This document shows, one piece after another, positions 11,944 to 21,915 of a stretch of DNA of 64,000 nucleotides; the first letter of the stretch is position 1, and every line of letters starts with the position of its first letter. The DNA comes from Viola odorata. Lineage: Eukaryota > Streptophyta > Magnoliopsida > Malpighiales > Violaceae. Made by a program: the position numbers and the translations under genes. Under the pieces are notes generated by a model that saw only the letters and a program-made list of their open reading frames with translations, ran no database searches and was not told where the DNA came from. The stretch is taken from NCBI GenBank assembly GCA_963691705.1, contig OY829537.1, positions 73,739,352 through 73,803,351 of the forward strand. Direction: 5' to 3'.

Positions 11944-13348
11944 ATGGATGAAGAACGTGAAGTGTTTGAAGAAGATGACGAAGAAGACTATTGGGATTTA
12001 GTTTCTGTTACGACTGTAGCTTTGACTTCATATTATTGTCAGTACTTATATAAAGAACCGTGTATGACCTCATACCAAACGGGAATGAAATGGTTGACTG
12101 AGGTGTTGTCTGGTAGGGAATTACGCTCTGTAAATATGTTCAGGATGGATAAGGATACATTACTAGAGCTAACGAGTACATTACTGTCATCTTTCAAGTT
12201 GGAGTCGTCACGAAGAATGTCCGCTCTTGAGAAAGTTTGTCTCTTTTTATATACTATCGCCTTAGGTGCTTCAAATAGACACGTTTGTGAACGATTCCAA
12301 CACTCTGGTGAAATAGTTAGTAGAGTTTTTAATGAAGTATTAAATGTTGTGTGGTCATTATCAGAGCACATCATTCGTCCTGGATGTTTCAGAAGTATCC
12401 CGACAGAAATACTTAATGATACAAGATATATGCCACATTTTAAGGTATGGTAGAATAATTTTTTCATTAAAATTTTACTTTTACATATATGTTATGCATA
12501 TGTAATACGACTAAGAATTGATTACAATTTATTTTAGGATTGTATTGGCGCCATAGACGGAACACATGTATATGCTTGTGTGGCTCAAGAAGATCAAATT
12601 AGATACATTGGCAGAAAAGGCATCCCCACTCAAAATGTCATGGCAGCATGCAGTTTTGATATGCAATTCATTTTTGCCTGCGCTGGATGGGAAGGCACGG
12701 CCCATGATACTCGCATTTTCCATTCTGTAGTCAACAATGCAGAATGGAAATTCCCTAAACCACCTCCAGGTTAACGAAATTCTTTTCATTGCTTCATATT
12801 CTTCATTTTTTGGTTTTGACATTTGCGATTACGTTAATTTTGTCCTGAAATTAGGTAAGTATTACGTGGTAGATGCTGGATATCCTCACGTTTATGGGTA
12901 TTTGAAACCTTACAAGAGTACAAGGTATCACTTACCTGATTTTCAACAAGGGCAACCACCAAGGGGTCGCAAGGAAATCTTTAATCGGGCTCATTCTTCA
13001 TTACGATGTTGTATAGAACGAACTTTTGGAGTCTGGAAGAGAAGGTGGAAAATATTACGTGGCATGCCTTCGTATCCGTTTCCAACGCAAGTTAAAATTG
13101 TAATCGCTTCTATGGCTTTGCACAATTTTATACGAAGAAAATCTCTTAATGATCCTGCTTTTACAAAAATGGATGGGAATCCAGATTATGTGCCAAGAGA
13201 CATTTTCCCGGATACAGATGGAGTTTCACAAGACATTTTCCCGGATATGGGTGACGAAAGTATGCAGAGTGAAGGCAATAATAGTGAAATGTTACCTATG
13301 TCTGTAGTTCGCAACTCAATAACTGATAGCTTAATGATGAATAGGTAA
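11944..13348 (+). CDS. PIF/Harbinger DDE transposase (HARBI1-like), three exons, intact
   Basis: This enzyme would excise and insert elements with GTTTGGCGTT ends. Exons are 11944-12444, 12538-12769 and 12855-13348, giving 408 residues with no stop. Introns are 93 and 85 bp with GT-AG borders (AAG|GTATG, TTTTAG|GAT; CCAG|GTTAAC, TTAG|GTAAG). The DDE nuclease domain has CIGAIDGTH (D174), VVDAGYP (D251) and RCCIERTFG (E299). The last two are 48 apart, the PIF spacing. AGWEGTAHDTRIF and the KRRWKIL motif are also present. The N-terminal half has a helical region around SALEKVCLFLY that resembles the usual N-terminal region of this family. The C-terminus is acidic with a duplicated DIFPD motif. 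The start ATG follows a splice acceptor, so the mRNA probably has a 5'-UTR intron. Confidence 0.93.
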
Positions 13349-14053
13349 TAGTGATTTATATATGTAAAACTTTAATATAATGTTCCATATTTAACACCTT
13401 TTCCCTTCTACTTATAAACTTTTTAATATTGTTATAAATAAAATGTTGATTATTTGTTTAGAAAAAAAAATAATTTAAATAATGTAAATAAATAACATTA
13501 AAAATGACTGATGCCTTTAAAAAATATTATTGATGTATTCGCATAAAAAAACTAACTCAATAGGTAATAGATTAATGATGAATAGATAATTGTGATTTTA
13601 TATATGTAAAATTTTAAAATAGTGCTCAATATTTAACTTTATTTAATAAAATGTTAATTATTTGTTTAAAGAAATAGATTGATTTAAATAATCTATATAT
13701 ATACTAAAAAAATATTAATTTTAATGCTTGAAACAAATTGTGTCCTTTATAGTTAAAAGTTTAAAATTGCATATTTTAGAAAATTATAGTTAAATTATTT
13801 GTTTAGAAAAAAAGATTGAATTAAATAATGTAAAAAAAACACTAAAAATGACTGATGCCCTTTATAGTCATTTTACACTCAAACCATAGTTCTAAAAGCA
13901 GTGTTTACCAAACACCAAAAACAACTTCTCGTTTCCCACAGCACTTTTAAAAAATGTTTACCAAACAGCATACTAGCTTTTCCAGAAGTACTTTTACCAC
14001 AACACTTTTGCCACAGCACTTTTCCCACCACAACCGGAACGCCAAACAGACCC
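13349..14053. other. Harbinger-1 right subterminal region
   Basis: AT-rich sequence with short internal duplications (for example TTAATGATGAATAG near 13330 and 13572, and ATTTGTTTAGAAAAAAA near 13453 and 13797). It ends in a subterminal block with ACCAAACACC and CACCACAACCGGAACG before the terminal repeat. The block from about 13850 on closely resembles 52440-52664 in the second Harbinger element. Confidence 0.7.
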
Positions 14054-14056
14054 TAA

Positions 14057-15507
14057 TAATTTTGTATGGCTAGATCAATTGCTGTCTGATATTTTAGGTT
14101 GATAGTAGACAGAATTTGATCTAATTGTTGTATATTTTTAGCGGATAATGTAGGGGATTGAAGCTTCTAATGATCATGGCTAGTCGATATGAATGTAGAT
14201 TATGTCATTGATAAAACTGCATTTCTCTCTGTGTGTGCTTCTACTTTGCTTGGTTTGAACATCAGTTGTGTGTGCAGTCATATGTTGTGCTTGGTTGTGC
14301 GTGTAGTCGTATGATATGCTTAGTTCTAGATGGCAGTAAGATATCGAGTAGTAGCATAAGCTATTTTTTTAAGCAATTATTCTTGCATGCTATAATTTGT
14401 GGCATGTAGCAAAATCAGTGAGGAGTCATTCTGCTACATGTGCGAAATACACATGCTTACTATTCCCATATGTGCGAAATACACATATGCTTACTATTCC
14501 CATATGAGCATCCTTATGTCTAGTTCTTGAACTCCCATTTGTCATGTTGTTACTGTGATGGAGGTGGAGGTTTGATGTAGGTGGAGACTGGAGAGGAGTT
14601 GAAAGGTACTGGCAGTTTGGGGTTAAAATGACATGCTTCATTTTGCTACAACCATATCATTTTAGTTTCAACTTAAAAGAGAAGAGCACAAAAAATATAT
14701 ATTGTCATGCTTTGTGGATTTCCCTATGTCAGTAAGAGAGACGGAGAGAGACAAAAAGAGAGACTCTGTCTGCTTCTACAATTTCCACTCTTTAGCATTA
14801 ATGATTCCTAGTTATGGTATCATGCATATATAGTTTCCTTGTTTGAGGTAGTATTGTAATTTGTCCTACAAATCCAAATGCCTTCTCCCTTCTCCTCTCC
14901 TAAATCCTTGTATTTATTTATTCAGTTAGGTAGTTTGTGTACCTCTAAAACAATTGTAGGTTTTGTTAAAACTTGAACTTGAGATCAAGTATTTGACAAG
15001 GAATATTGTCAAAGATGTGTAACTGATAAGCTTTCTTGTAGTAGGATTATAGAAACCTGTTTTTGACATAATGTAGTTAACATGTGAATTTCAGCAATAC
15101 ATTAATTGCATGGATCCTCAAACCATAAAACTAGGGTATTCTTCTTAATTGCAATGTTGTGATATCATGTTTACCATCAATTTTAGCAATCACATTAATT
15201 TCAGCAATACATTAATTGTGGTATGAATTTGATTCCTCTTTTTGACAGAATGTAGTTAACATGTGAATTTCAGCAATACATTAATTGCATGGATCCTCAA
15301 ACCATAAAACCAGGGTATTCTTCTTAATTGGAATGATGTGATATCATGTTTACCATCAATTTTAGCAATACATTTTAGCAATCACATTAATTTCAGCAAT
15401 ACATTAATTGCAATGTTGATTGATATCATGTTTACCATCAATTTTCTCATCCGTAAGCTTATTAGCTTAAGTTAGTGAACATTTTACTTATTCTTCTTAT
15501 TGTTTAG
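14057..15507. other. Mariner interior, possibly one long intron, with local duplications
   Basis: No ORF of note. A module containing CAGCAATACATTAATTG and GGATCCTCAAACCATAAAA is repeated between about 15070 and 15440, with about 170 bp between its main copies. A 33-bp direct repeat (TGTGCGAAATACACAT) lies near 14438-14490. A strong acceptor-like TTCTTCTTATTGTTTAG ends the stretch. Confidence 0.55.
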
Positions 15508-15705
15508 GGATTTAGGTGGTATGCAAAACTTCTAAAGGTAGATGAAGACGAAGATGTGGCTGATGAATTCATCGAAGAGGTTTTACCACAGACAACATCC
15601 AGCACAGATGACTCGCACAAGCCATTGCTGAAATTTACAGCAAGGTACAGTGCTCAACCAGCTAGAATCAAGAAACAAGTGCTGACTCAGGATGGGAAAT
15701 TCTAG
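15508..15705 (+). CDS. Candidate terminal coding exon inside the mariner element, unknown product
   Basis: Directly after a good acceptor (TTATTGTTTAG) a frame of 65 codons opens and ends at TAG 15703-15705. It starts GFRWYAKLLKVDEDEDVADE and ends QPARIKKQVLTQDGKF. The composition (acidic stretch, then a basic tail) looks coding, and codon use is unlike the flanking AT-rich DNA. I do not recognise the family. It could be a distal exon of a second mariner-borne gene or a captured host exon. It has no ATG of its own, so it needs upstream exons that I could not define. Confidence 0.4.
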   Translation, partial: GFRWYAKLLKVDEDEDVADEFIEEVLPQTTSSTDDSHKPLLKFTARYSAQPARIKKQVLTQDGKF

Positions 15706-16230
15706 CAGTGCATTGAGCATCAAGGTCGTAGGTGCTTCTTTTCTGTTTTCAATAAATTGTAACTCCAGCTGATGTTAGGTTGCATAATGACTCTGTTGTC
15801 TTATGGTTCAGTCTGTCCCAGTTATTGGTATTGTTGAGTTTCAATCCTTGTGTTTCGCATGTCAGACATTTGCTACTGTTGGTTTCCAAGAAGTTCAGTT
15901 TAATTGTATTATGGTTTGTATGTTGCTTTCGTTGTTGTTCAAACATAACCATCACTTTGGTTTTCAATCAACACAAGCAGAAAGAAATTCAGCAAACAGA
16001 CACTTCAGTCCAATTATGAAACCTAAAACAGAATTACTAGAAGATAATGCACATTATATTTTCAAACGCAGAACTATTCTACTTACATCAACTTCATTAC
16101 AATCCCATATCAGACAAATGCTAGAAAGGAGTACCAAAATAACAACACAAAATGTATTCCATTCCACTTTACACAAAAGGTTCTAATTCTGTACTCCAAA
16201 CAAGCTTTTACAAAAGCACCCAAAAACTAC

Positions 16231-16448
16231 ACTAATCTTCAGGATAAAGTACTAATAATATTTAGATTGATACTTGCGCATCATGGCAATGAAGCTTTTC
16301 TCCATGGATGGGTCTGAGAAGTTGAGCATACCTGACAACACTAATCTTCAGGATAAAGTACTAATAATATTTAGATTGATACTTGCGCATCATGGCAATG
16401 AAGCCTTTCTCCAGGGATGGGTCTGAGAAGTTGATCATACCTAACAGA
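16231..16448. repeat. 109-bp tandem duplication at the 3' end of the minus-strand acidic ORF
   Basis: CTAATCTTCAGGATAAAG starts at 16232 and again at 16341, and similarity runs to CATACCTRACA in both. The second copy contains the end of the minus-strand ORF (stop at 16361). The first copy lies just beyond it and duplicates the last codons and 3' flank. Confidence 0.9.
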
Positions 16449-16984
16449 GGCAATTTGTTAAGATCAAAATCTATGTTCTCTTTGCCATTGCTTGCCGACA
16501 AAACCTCTTCAACCATTACTTCCTCATCATTCACCAGAATATCTTCATCATCAATCACTACTTTCTCTTTATCATCAAGCACCACCTGTTTTTTATCATC
16601 AAGCACCACAATATCTTCATCATCAATCACAACTATTTCTTCATCATCAATCACCACAATATTTTTTTCATCATTCACCATTACCGCTTCATCCTTCACT
16701 TTTACCTCACCATTCTTCCCATTGCTAGGCATGGATTGACCCTCTTCGCCTTCAACTGGTAGAACAGAGCCCATCTAATCATAACTATCGAATGTATCCT
16801 CAACAACCATACATTCTTCTTGGGCTGTTTTAATCCCTACTTTCTCTCTTCGATCCTCTTCAACCACATCAGCTTCTTCTTCTTCGTTGATAAAAATTGA
16901 ATCTTTCACGAATGGGTTCATGGAAGCATCGTATTCCACCACACTATCAAACTGCGAATCTTCCCAATAATCAACGCTTTCCAT
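16361..16984 (-). pseudogene. Acidic repeat protein encoded antisense in the mariner element, one stop codon
   Basis: One frame of about 207 codons runs from the ATG at 16984 to 16361, broken only by a stop at 16775-16777. The first part reads ESVDYWEDSQFDSVVEY, then an EEEEADVVEED tract. The second part has four to six tandem acidic blocks of the form VVIDDEEIVVIDDEDIV, then DFDLNKLPLL and a C-terminus SLEKGFIAMMRKYQSKYY. FDLNKLP resembles the LxLxL/DLN EAR-type motif used by plant repressors to bind TOPLESS. No known domain is evident. It lies about 390 bp inside the right mariner end, and the upstream region (to about 17210) would be its promoter. The function is unknown. I do not know this ORF from described plant mariners, so capture of a host gene is possible. 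Confidence 0.55.
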
Positions 16985-17372
16985 TTGTAATTTGAGAAAT
17001 CCCTAAACCCTATTTTTGCCCAAATTGAACAGAACAGAAAGTGAGGAAGAGAAAGTAGAAGGAGGTGAAGATTGATTTTTTCCAAAAGGGAAGGGAAATT
17101 GGAGTAATAGTAGCCTCGGTTTAAACACGCGAAATTTGGTTTCCCACCCAAAGTGAAAATTAGAATTCCCTCCGCAATTGCTGATAGCATAAAAAATGTG
17201 AAGGACAAATGACAGTCAAAGAGGCTGATGTTGGATTTCGGAAATAGGGATTAATGAAGAGGGCGTTTTAGTCATATTGCCCCTAAATTACTATTCTAAA
17301 AGGTAAAACGACAACTAATAGTGACCAAAAAAATTGTAGGTTTTCGCCACTTAATTGTGGACGGAGGGAGTA

Positions 17373-17945
17373 ACAAACTAGCAAAAATGGTAAAAAATGA
17401 TTAAAAAATGAGCCAAAATGGTAAAAAGTGGTGAAAAACAAGCCAAAATTGAAGAAAAAAAGAGCCAAAATGCTAATAAACGAGATAAAATGGTAAAAAA
17501 AGAGTGAAGAAGGTAAAAAATGAGCATAAATGGTGAGAAATGAGATAAAATGGTGAAAAATGAGCCAAAATAGTAAAAAACCTAGAAAAAAGGTAAAGAA
17601 CAAGACAAAATAGTAAAAAAAAGCCAAAATAGTGAAAAACGAGCCAAAATGGTAAAAAATGAGACAAAATGGTGAAAAATAAGCCAAAATGGTAAAAAAA
17701 CGAGACAAAATGGTGAAAAATGAGCTAAAGCGGTAAAAAACTTGAGTTTAAATTGTAAAAAGAGCCAAAATGGTAAAAAACGAGCCAAAATGGTAAAAAA
17801 CTAGATAAAATGGTGAAAAATAAAAAAAATGATAAAAAATAAGACAAAATGGTGAAAAATGTGCTAAAGAGGTAAAAAATGAGCTTAAACGGTAAATAAT
17901 TAGCTAAAATGGTGAAAAACGAGCCAAAATAGTAAAAACCAATAA
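17373..17945. repeat. A-rich tandem subrepeat array, right arm (inverted copy of 2355-3380)
   Basis: About 27 units of the form GCCAAAATGGTAAAAAACGA, the reverse complement of the unit at 2355-3380. The inner edge (ACAAACTAGCAAAAATGG) is also the inverted form of the inner edge of the left array. Together they could form a foldback structure with the mariner element in the loop. Confidence 0.85.
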
Positions 17946-18418
17946 AAAATCAAAAAAAAATATTTGATCTTGAACGGTAAATTACGAGGGTAGACATGTC
18001 TAAAATAACATTGTTTCTTTTTTATATTAACAATATGGATCGGTTGAGCTAGTTTTTTTGGAAAACTTCAAAAATGGCATTTCCAGAATTTTCTAAATTT
18101 GTAGTGTTAATTCTGAAAAACTGTTTTCAAATTGGAAAACTGAAAAAATTTCTGAAAATTTTCCATTTGGGAAAATGTTGCTGTGAAATAGATTTTGGAA
18201 AAAATTTCAAAAATTAAATAGCCCCTAAATGACATGTGCTTTTGAATTTAAACATGAATATGTTTACCATATTTATATTTGATCTTTAACAAACTTAAAA
18301 TGGGCTACTATTTAGTTTATTAATCTTAACAAAAAAAAAACATTAGCATTGTTTTTTAATTAAAATCAAATTGATTTAACAAAAGTAGTAGTTTTTTTCT
18401 TCAAAAAAATAAGAAATA
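17946..18418. other. AT-rich flank with a MITE-like right end near 18226
   Basis: No gene seen. A block CTGAAAATTTTCCATTTGG at about 18147 repeats the one at about 2250, in the same orientation. AAATAGCCCC followed by TAA near 18215-18226 could pair with TAAGGGCTTGTTTAC at 2221 as the ends of an outer TAA-flanked element. This is a weak match. Confidence 0.3.
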
Positions 18419-19761
18419 CTCCCTCCGTCCATAAATAATGGACGCGAGGGAGTGAATCACACATATTAAGGGTACTGACTTGGTGTCAGCTGTGGCCCGG
18501 TCCTTGTCTATGGGCTCCACCAAAACAACCCTTCTTCCTTCGTTCTGTTTCTTCTATTTTTCTCCCAAAATTTCTCACCACAAACAAACAGAACAGGAAA
18601 AAAGGTGGAAGATATAAAATCATCAAACCCATGTTCTCTCATTATTTGTTGTTTGTGGCATGGAAAAATTAAAAAGCCTATGAGTTTTGAACACCCATCT
18701 TCTCAATTCAAGTAAAATGATCAAAATTCTATGAATTTTTAGAACACTCATGTTCCCAATCTGCAAAATTAGTAGCCTAATCTGCAAAATCAATTTCAAG
18801 GATCCTTCTGCCAAATTCAAATCTCCCTCATTCAATTTCTCTTCATTCAACGATTACCTTTGCCAAATCTAATTAAATTGCAACCATAAAATAAAAATCT
18901 AGCCGAAACTAAATTCATCTGCAAAATTTTCATCGCCGACCACTCACACACCGCCGGCGCCAATCACCACCATCTTCCCTTACCGCCGATCTATTCCAAC
19001 CAGAAACACAAACACTGTTCTGCCTCAGCCGACCAGCATCATCACCATCACCAACCCTACTACCGCCGACGACAGCCACCACACTCTCAACGTCGTCGCC
19101 GCCCAACCGCATCCACACAACCAAAACGCTGCACCAATCACCAATTCACACACCCTCTCCCTCATTCAAATTTGCACCTCCAGCAAACCCAGCCGCGCCA
19201 CACGCCCTACCTCCAAAAAAAAATTCATAAAGTAGAAGAGAAAGGAGCTTTACTCAAATTGGTTGGGGATGTTTTGACAAAAAAAACCCAACACCAATCG
19301 TCATTGTCACTTCTAAATCTAGATCTATATCTAGAAATAGATCTCTAGATTTAAGTCATGGAGGAGGTGGTGTTGGTAAGGTAGGGGAAGATGGGAGAGT
19401 TGCGAATGAAAGAGAAGGAGAAGGATGAAAGAAAGATGAAGAGAAGGAGAAGATGGGAGAGCTGCGGAGGAGGAGAGCTTAGAAAGTGAGAAGGAGAAGA
19501 TGGATAAGATGGAGAATAAGCGTGCCAGAGACAACTGAAACCCTCTTTTCCATGTCTCCCAAAAATTTCAAATCCCGCCCTTTAATTTTTTCGTTTCCCT
19601 TTTTTGCCCCGGTATGACGCGATGCTCGAGCACAAAACGACTGGTCGTTTAAGGGTTTTTTTGTCAAGGCACAAACTAAGTGGACACAATTGCCAATGGC
19701 GTCAATTAAAAAAGGACAACATTTTTGGGCTAAAACGTCCATTATTTATGGACGGAGAGAG
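18419..19761. mobile_element. Long Stowaway/mariner-type non-autonomous element
   Basis: The left end CTCCCTCCGTCCATAAATAA continues TGGACG, and the inverted right end is CTCTCTCCGTCCATAAATAA with TGGACG. This makes an inverted repeat of about 26 bp with one mismatch, flanked by TA on both sides (18417-18418 and 19762-19763). At 1343 bp it is long for Stowaway. The interior (about 18930-19210) is a C-rich stretch with repeated ACCGCCG and CACCATC motifs, unlike the AT-rich flanks, and may be captured host DNA. No convincing ORF. Confidence 0.85.
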
Positions 19762-19763
19762 TA

Positions 19764-20227
19764 GTTGTTAGGTGAATACGATGTCGAGTTTTGTAAGGCT
19801 AGAAAATAGAAAACGTACTGTAGTTGTGAAACAGAATTTTCATTTTTAGAAAATTTTCTAGAAATATCTCTAGACAGAAAATTTTGGAAAACAAAAATAT
19901 TTCCATTATAAAACGCAGCCTAAGGGTTGTGATTAATAAAACATTAAAATTCAATCTACGTTATTTTATGTCTTTTTTCCAATTAAAATCTCATCTATAA
20001 AAGAGACTCCCTTATAAAAAACAGAACATGATATGATCAGTCATTGTTGGTCTACCTAGTCTAATTTATGCAACGTTGGTTCAAGTGATTGAGATGAAAA
20101 TAACTGACATAAAGTAAAGAATAGTTAGTTAATGGTTTTTTAATAATAGACAAAATCATTAAATATTGTAATGAATAAAGTTAATAATGCATGCGATATT
20201 TTGCAGTGGAGGGCCAATCCTCCACAA
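19764..20227. other. AT-rich spacer, no gene seen
   Basis: It contains a block with AGAAAATTTTCTAGAAAT (near 19840) and an AAACGCAGCCTAAGGG end near 19910. These resemble the MITE-like end at 18226 but I cannot pair them. Confidence 0.35.
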
Positions 20228-20229
20228 TA

Positions 20230-20463
20230 TTCCCTCCTTCCCCAAAAGAATGTCTTTTACTATTTTAGTACGTATTTCAAAGTGACTGGATGATTCATTA
20301 TTTGACCCAAAAAAATTTCGTAATTTTTTTTCAAACGTACGTTAATCTGTAACGTATTTTCAAGAAAAAATTAGGGGCAAAACGAGGTCAAATAGTGACT
20401 GTTTCGACCGCTTTGAGATGCGTACCAAAACAGTAAACGTCATTGTTTTAACGAAGGAGGGAG
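20230..20463. mobile_element. Stowaway-like MITE, family A copy 1
   Basis: The ends TTCCCTCCTTC and inverted CTCCCTCCTTC are flanked by TA. The interior shares with 21659-21913 the blocks TATTTGACCC, AACGTACGTTAAT, AGAAAAAATTAGG, TCAAATAGTGA and CGTACCRAAACAGTAAA in the same order. The central ACGTACGTTAAT...TTAACGTA part is itself an inverted repeat. Confidence 0.8.
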
Positions 20464-20465
20464 TA

Positions 20466-21656
20466 TTTAATATAGGCGAGAATTTTTTTAAGTTGCCAAG
20501 TTTGGACTATTTGTTTTTTCTTTTAAATGTTCACCTTTAAAGTTTCATAGAATTAGTTTATTTATTTATTTATTTATTAAACTTTTCAATAAATATCACA
20601 CAGTAAGCTATATATAATTTTTATATTTTTTAACAATTATAATAATACTTATATATTTCCTACTACTTTTAATTGAAAATAATTATTATTTTAATATCTT
20701 AAATTTTGATTAAATAAAAAATTATAAACAAATCAGAGCAAGTATATTATTGAGAAGTAAAGCTGGGGTTGAAGCTGGAAGGAGCGTTGGGTTGCTTCCC
20801 GCGACCTTGCGAGATCAGAATCCATAACAACAACTCTTAGCAAATTATTAGGTCACACCAGGCCTAATGGAAAGAAACCAACTTCCACCTCTAAAAATCT
20901 GCCAGTTCTGAGAGCGTCTAACTTGGGAAAATCAAAGAAAATATTAAATTTTGAGTTTGAGTCCTTTATAGTAAGTTTTGTCATATTAGTTACATTTTTT
21001 GTCAAATTATTATAATTTTTTAAATATTTAAAATATTAAAATTGTAAAGTTATATTTTTTGTCCAATTATTGTAGTTTTTTAAGTATTTAAAAAATTAAA
21101 ATTATAACTTTTAAGAAACTATAGAATTTACATTACACATTTTCAAATTATAAAAATTAAGCGGAATATTTTATAAACTATAATTTTTTTTATGAGTTTA
21201 CCTTTATTATTATTATGCATTATTTTAACTTTTTTTGGTTGGTGAACTTTCTTTACTTTTGTATTTAAAAGACCCAACAAAAAAAAACTTGCATATGGTT
21301 TCTTTGCTTATTTTGAAGAGTGAAGAAAATTCATTTGATTAGGGTTCAAAAGGTTTCCAAAATTATGCATAACAGGAATGAGGAGAAGTGAATAAAAAGG
21401 ACAGGTCCAGTTTATGAAATAAATGCAAACCAAACAGTACAAAAAACATTTTTTAAGAAAAGAAAAAGAAAGAAATAATAAACGTCACTTTCACATATTT
21501 TGGTATGTCCATAGAAGAAAAGGAAAAATCCACCTAGGCTTGAAAGGCATTTTCAATATTTAGGGGCACTAGGGGACCAAGTAGAGGGCAGATGGCAAAG
21601 TATGATCACTGTTTTGAGAGGTATCATTTGGGTATTCTTTCTTTCTTCTTCCATAA
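20466..21656. other. AT-rich intergenic DNA, no gene seen
   Basis: A short ATTTATTTATTTATTTATT tract lies near 20560. A direct repeat TTTTTGTCMAATTATTRTA occurs near 21000 and 21058. No ORF or transposon end is evident. Confidence 0.45.
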
Positions 21657-21658
21657 TA

Positions 21659-21913
21659 CTCCCTCCGTCCAAAGATGACTTCTTCGCATCCCAATATTCA
21701 ATAGGGAACGCATATCGAGGAGGCCGGATGAGGCACTATTTGACCCTCAAAAAATCCGAATTTTTTTTTGAACGTACGTTAATTCTTAACGTACTTCCTA
21801 GAAAAAATTAGGACAAAATTGTCTCAAATAGTGAGTCTACCGGCCGTTTTAAGATACGTACCGAAACAGTAAAAGGAAAAGCTAAAACGTCATCATTTGT
21901 GAGACGGAGAGAA
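21659..21913. mobile_element. Stowaway-like MITE, family A copy 2
   Basis: The ends CTCCCTCCGTC and inverted TTCTCTCCGTC are flanked by TA (21657-21658 and 21914-21915). The interior matches the copy at 20230-20463 block by block. Both contain the CGTACGTTAAT inverted repeat. Confidence 0.85.
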
Positions 21914-21915
21914 TA

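Larger units (their letters stand above)
5815..14053 (+). mobile_element. PIF/Harbinger element, potentially autonomous transposase (Harbinger-1)
   Basis: The left end GTGGGTGTTTGGCGTT and the inverted right end GGGTCTGTTTGGCGTT share GTTTGGCGTT, and both are flanked by TAA (5812-5814 and 14054-14056). A 3-bp TAA/TTA duplication is diagnostic for PIF/Harbinger. The element carries both expected genes: a Myb/SANT-like DNA-binding ORF1 (7591-9782) and a DDE transposase (11944-13348). A GGTGTTTGGTAAACACC-type palindrome lies inside each end. It sits in the 3' part of the mariner element, so it is younger than that element. Confidence 0.9.
3657..17370 (+). mobile_element. Mariner-like element (plant MLE, DD39D) carrying a nested Harbinger element
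   Basis: The left end is CTCCCTCTGTCCATTAT, preceded by TA. The right end, read inverted, is CTCCCTCCGTCCACAAT, followed by TA at 17371-17372. CTCCCTCCGTCC termini with a TA duplication are standard for plant MLEs and the Stowaway MITEs they mobilise. The transposase pseudogene (4009-5585) confirms the superfamily. The Harbinger element occupies 5815-14053, so the mariner itself is about 5.5 kb. Its right part (14057-17370) holds a possible coding exon and a minus-strand acidic ORF, which I do not know from mariner elements. Confidence 0.78.

Noticed and set aside
2224..18226. An outermost TAA-flanked element (TAAGGGCTTGTTTAC left, AAATAGCCCCTAA right)
   Set aside because: Only about 8 of 13 terminal bases match, and a competing right end exists near 19916, so it is not listed as a feature.
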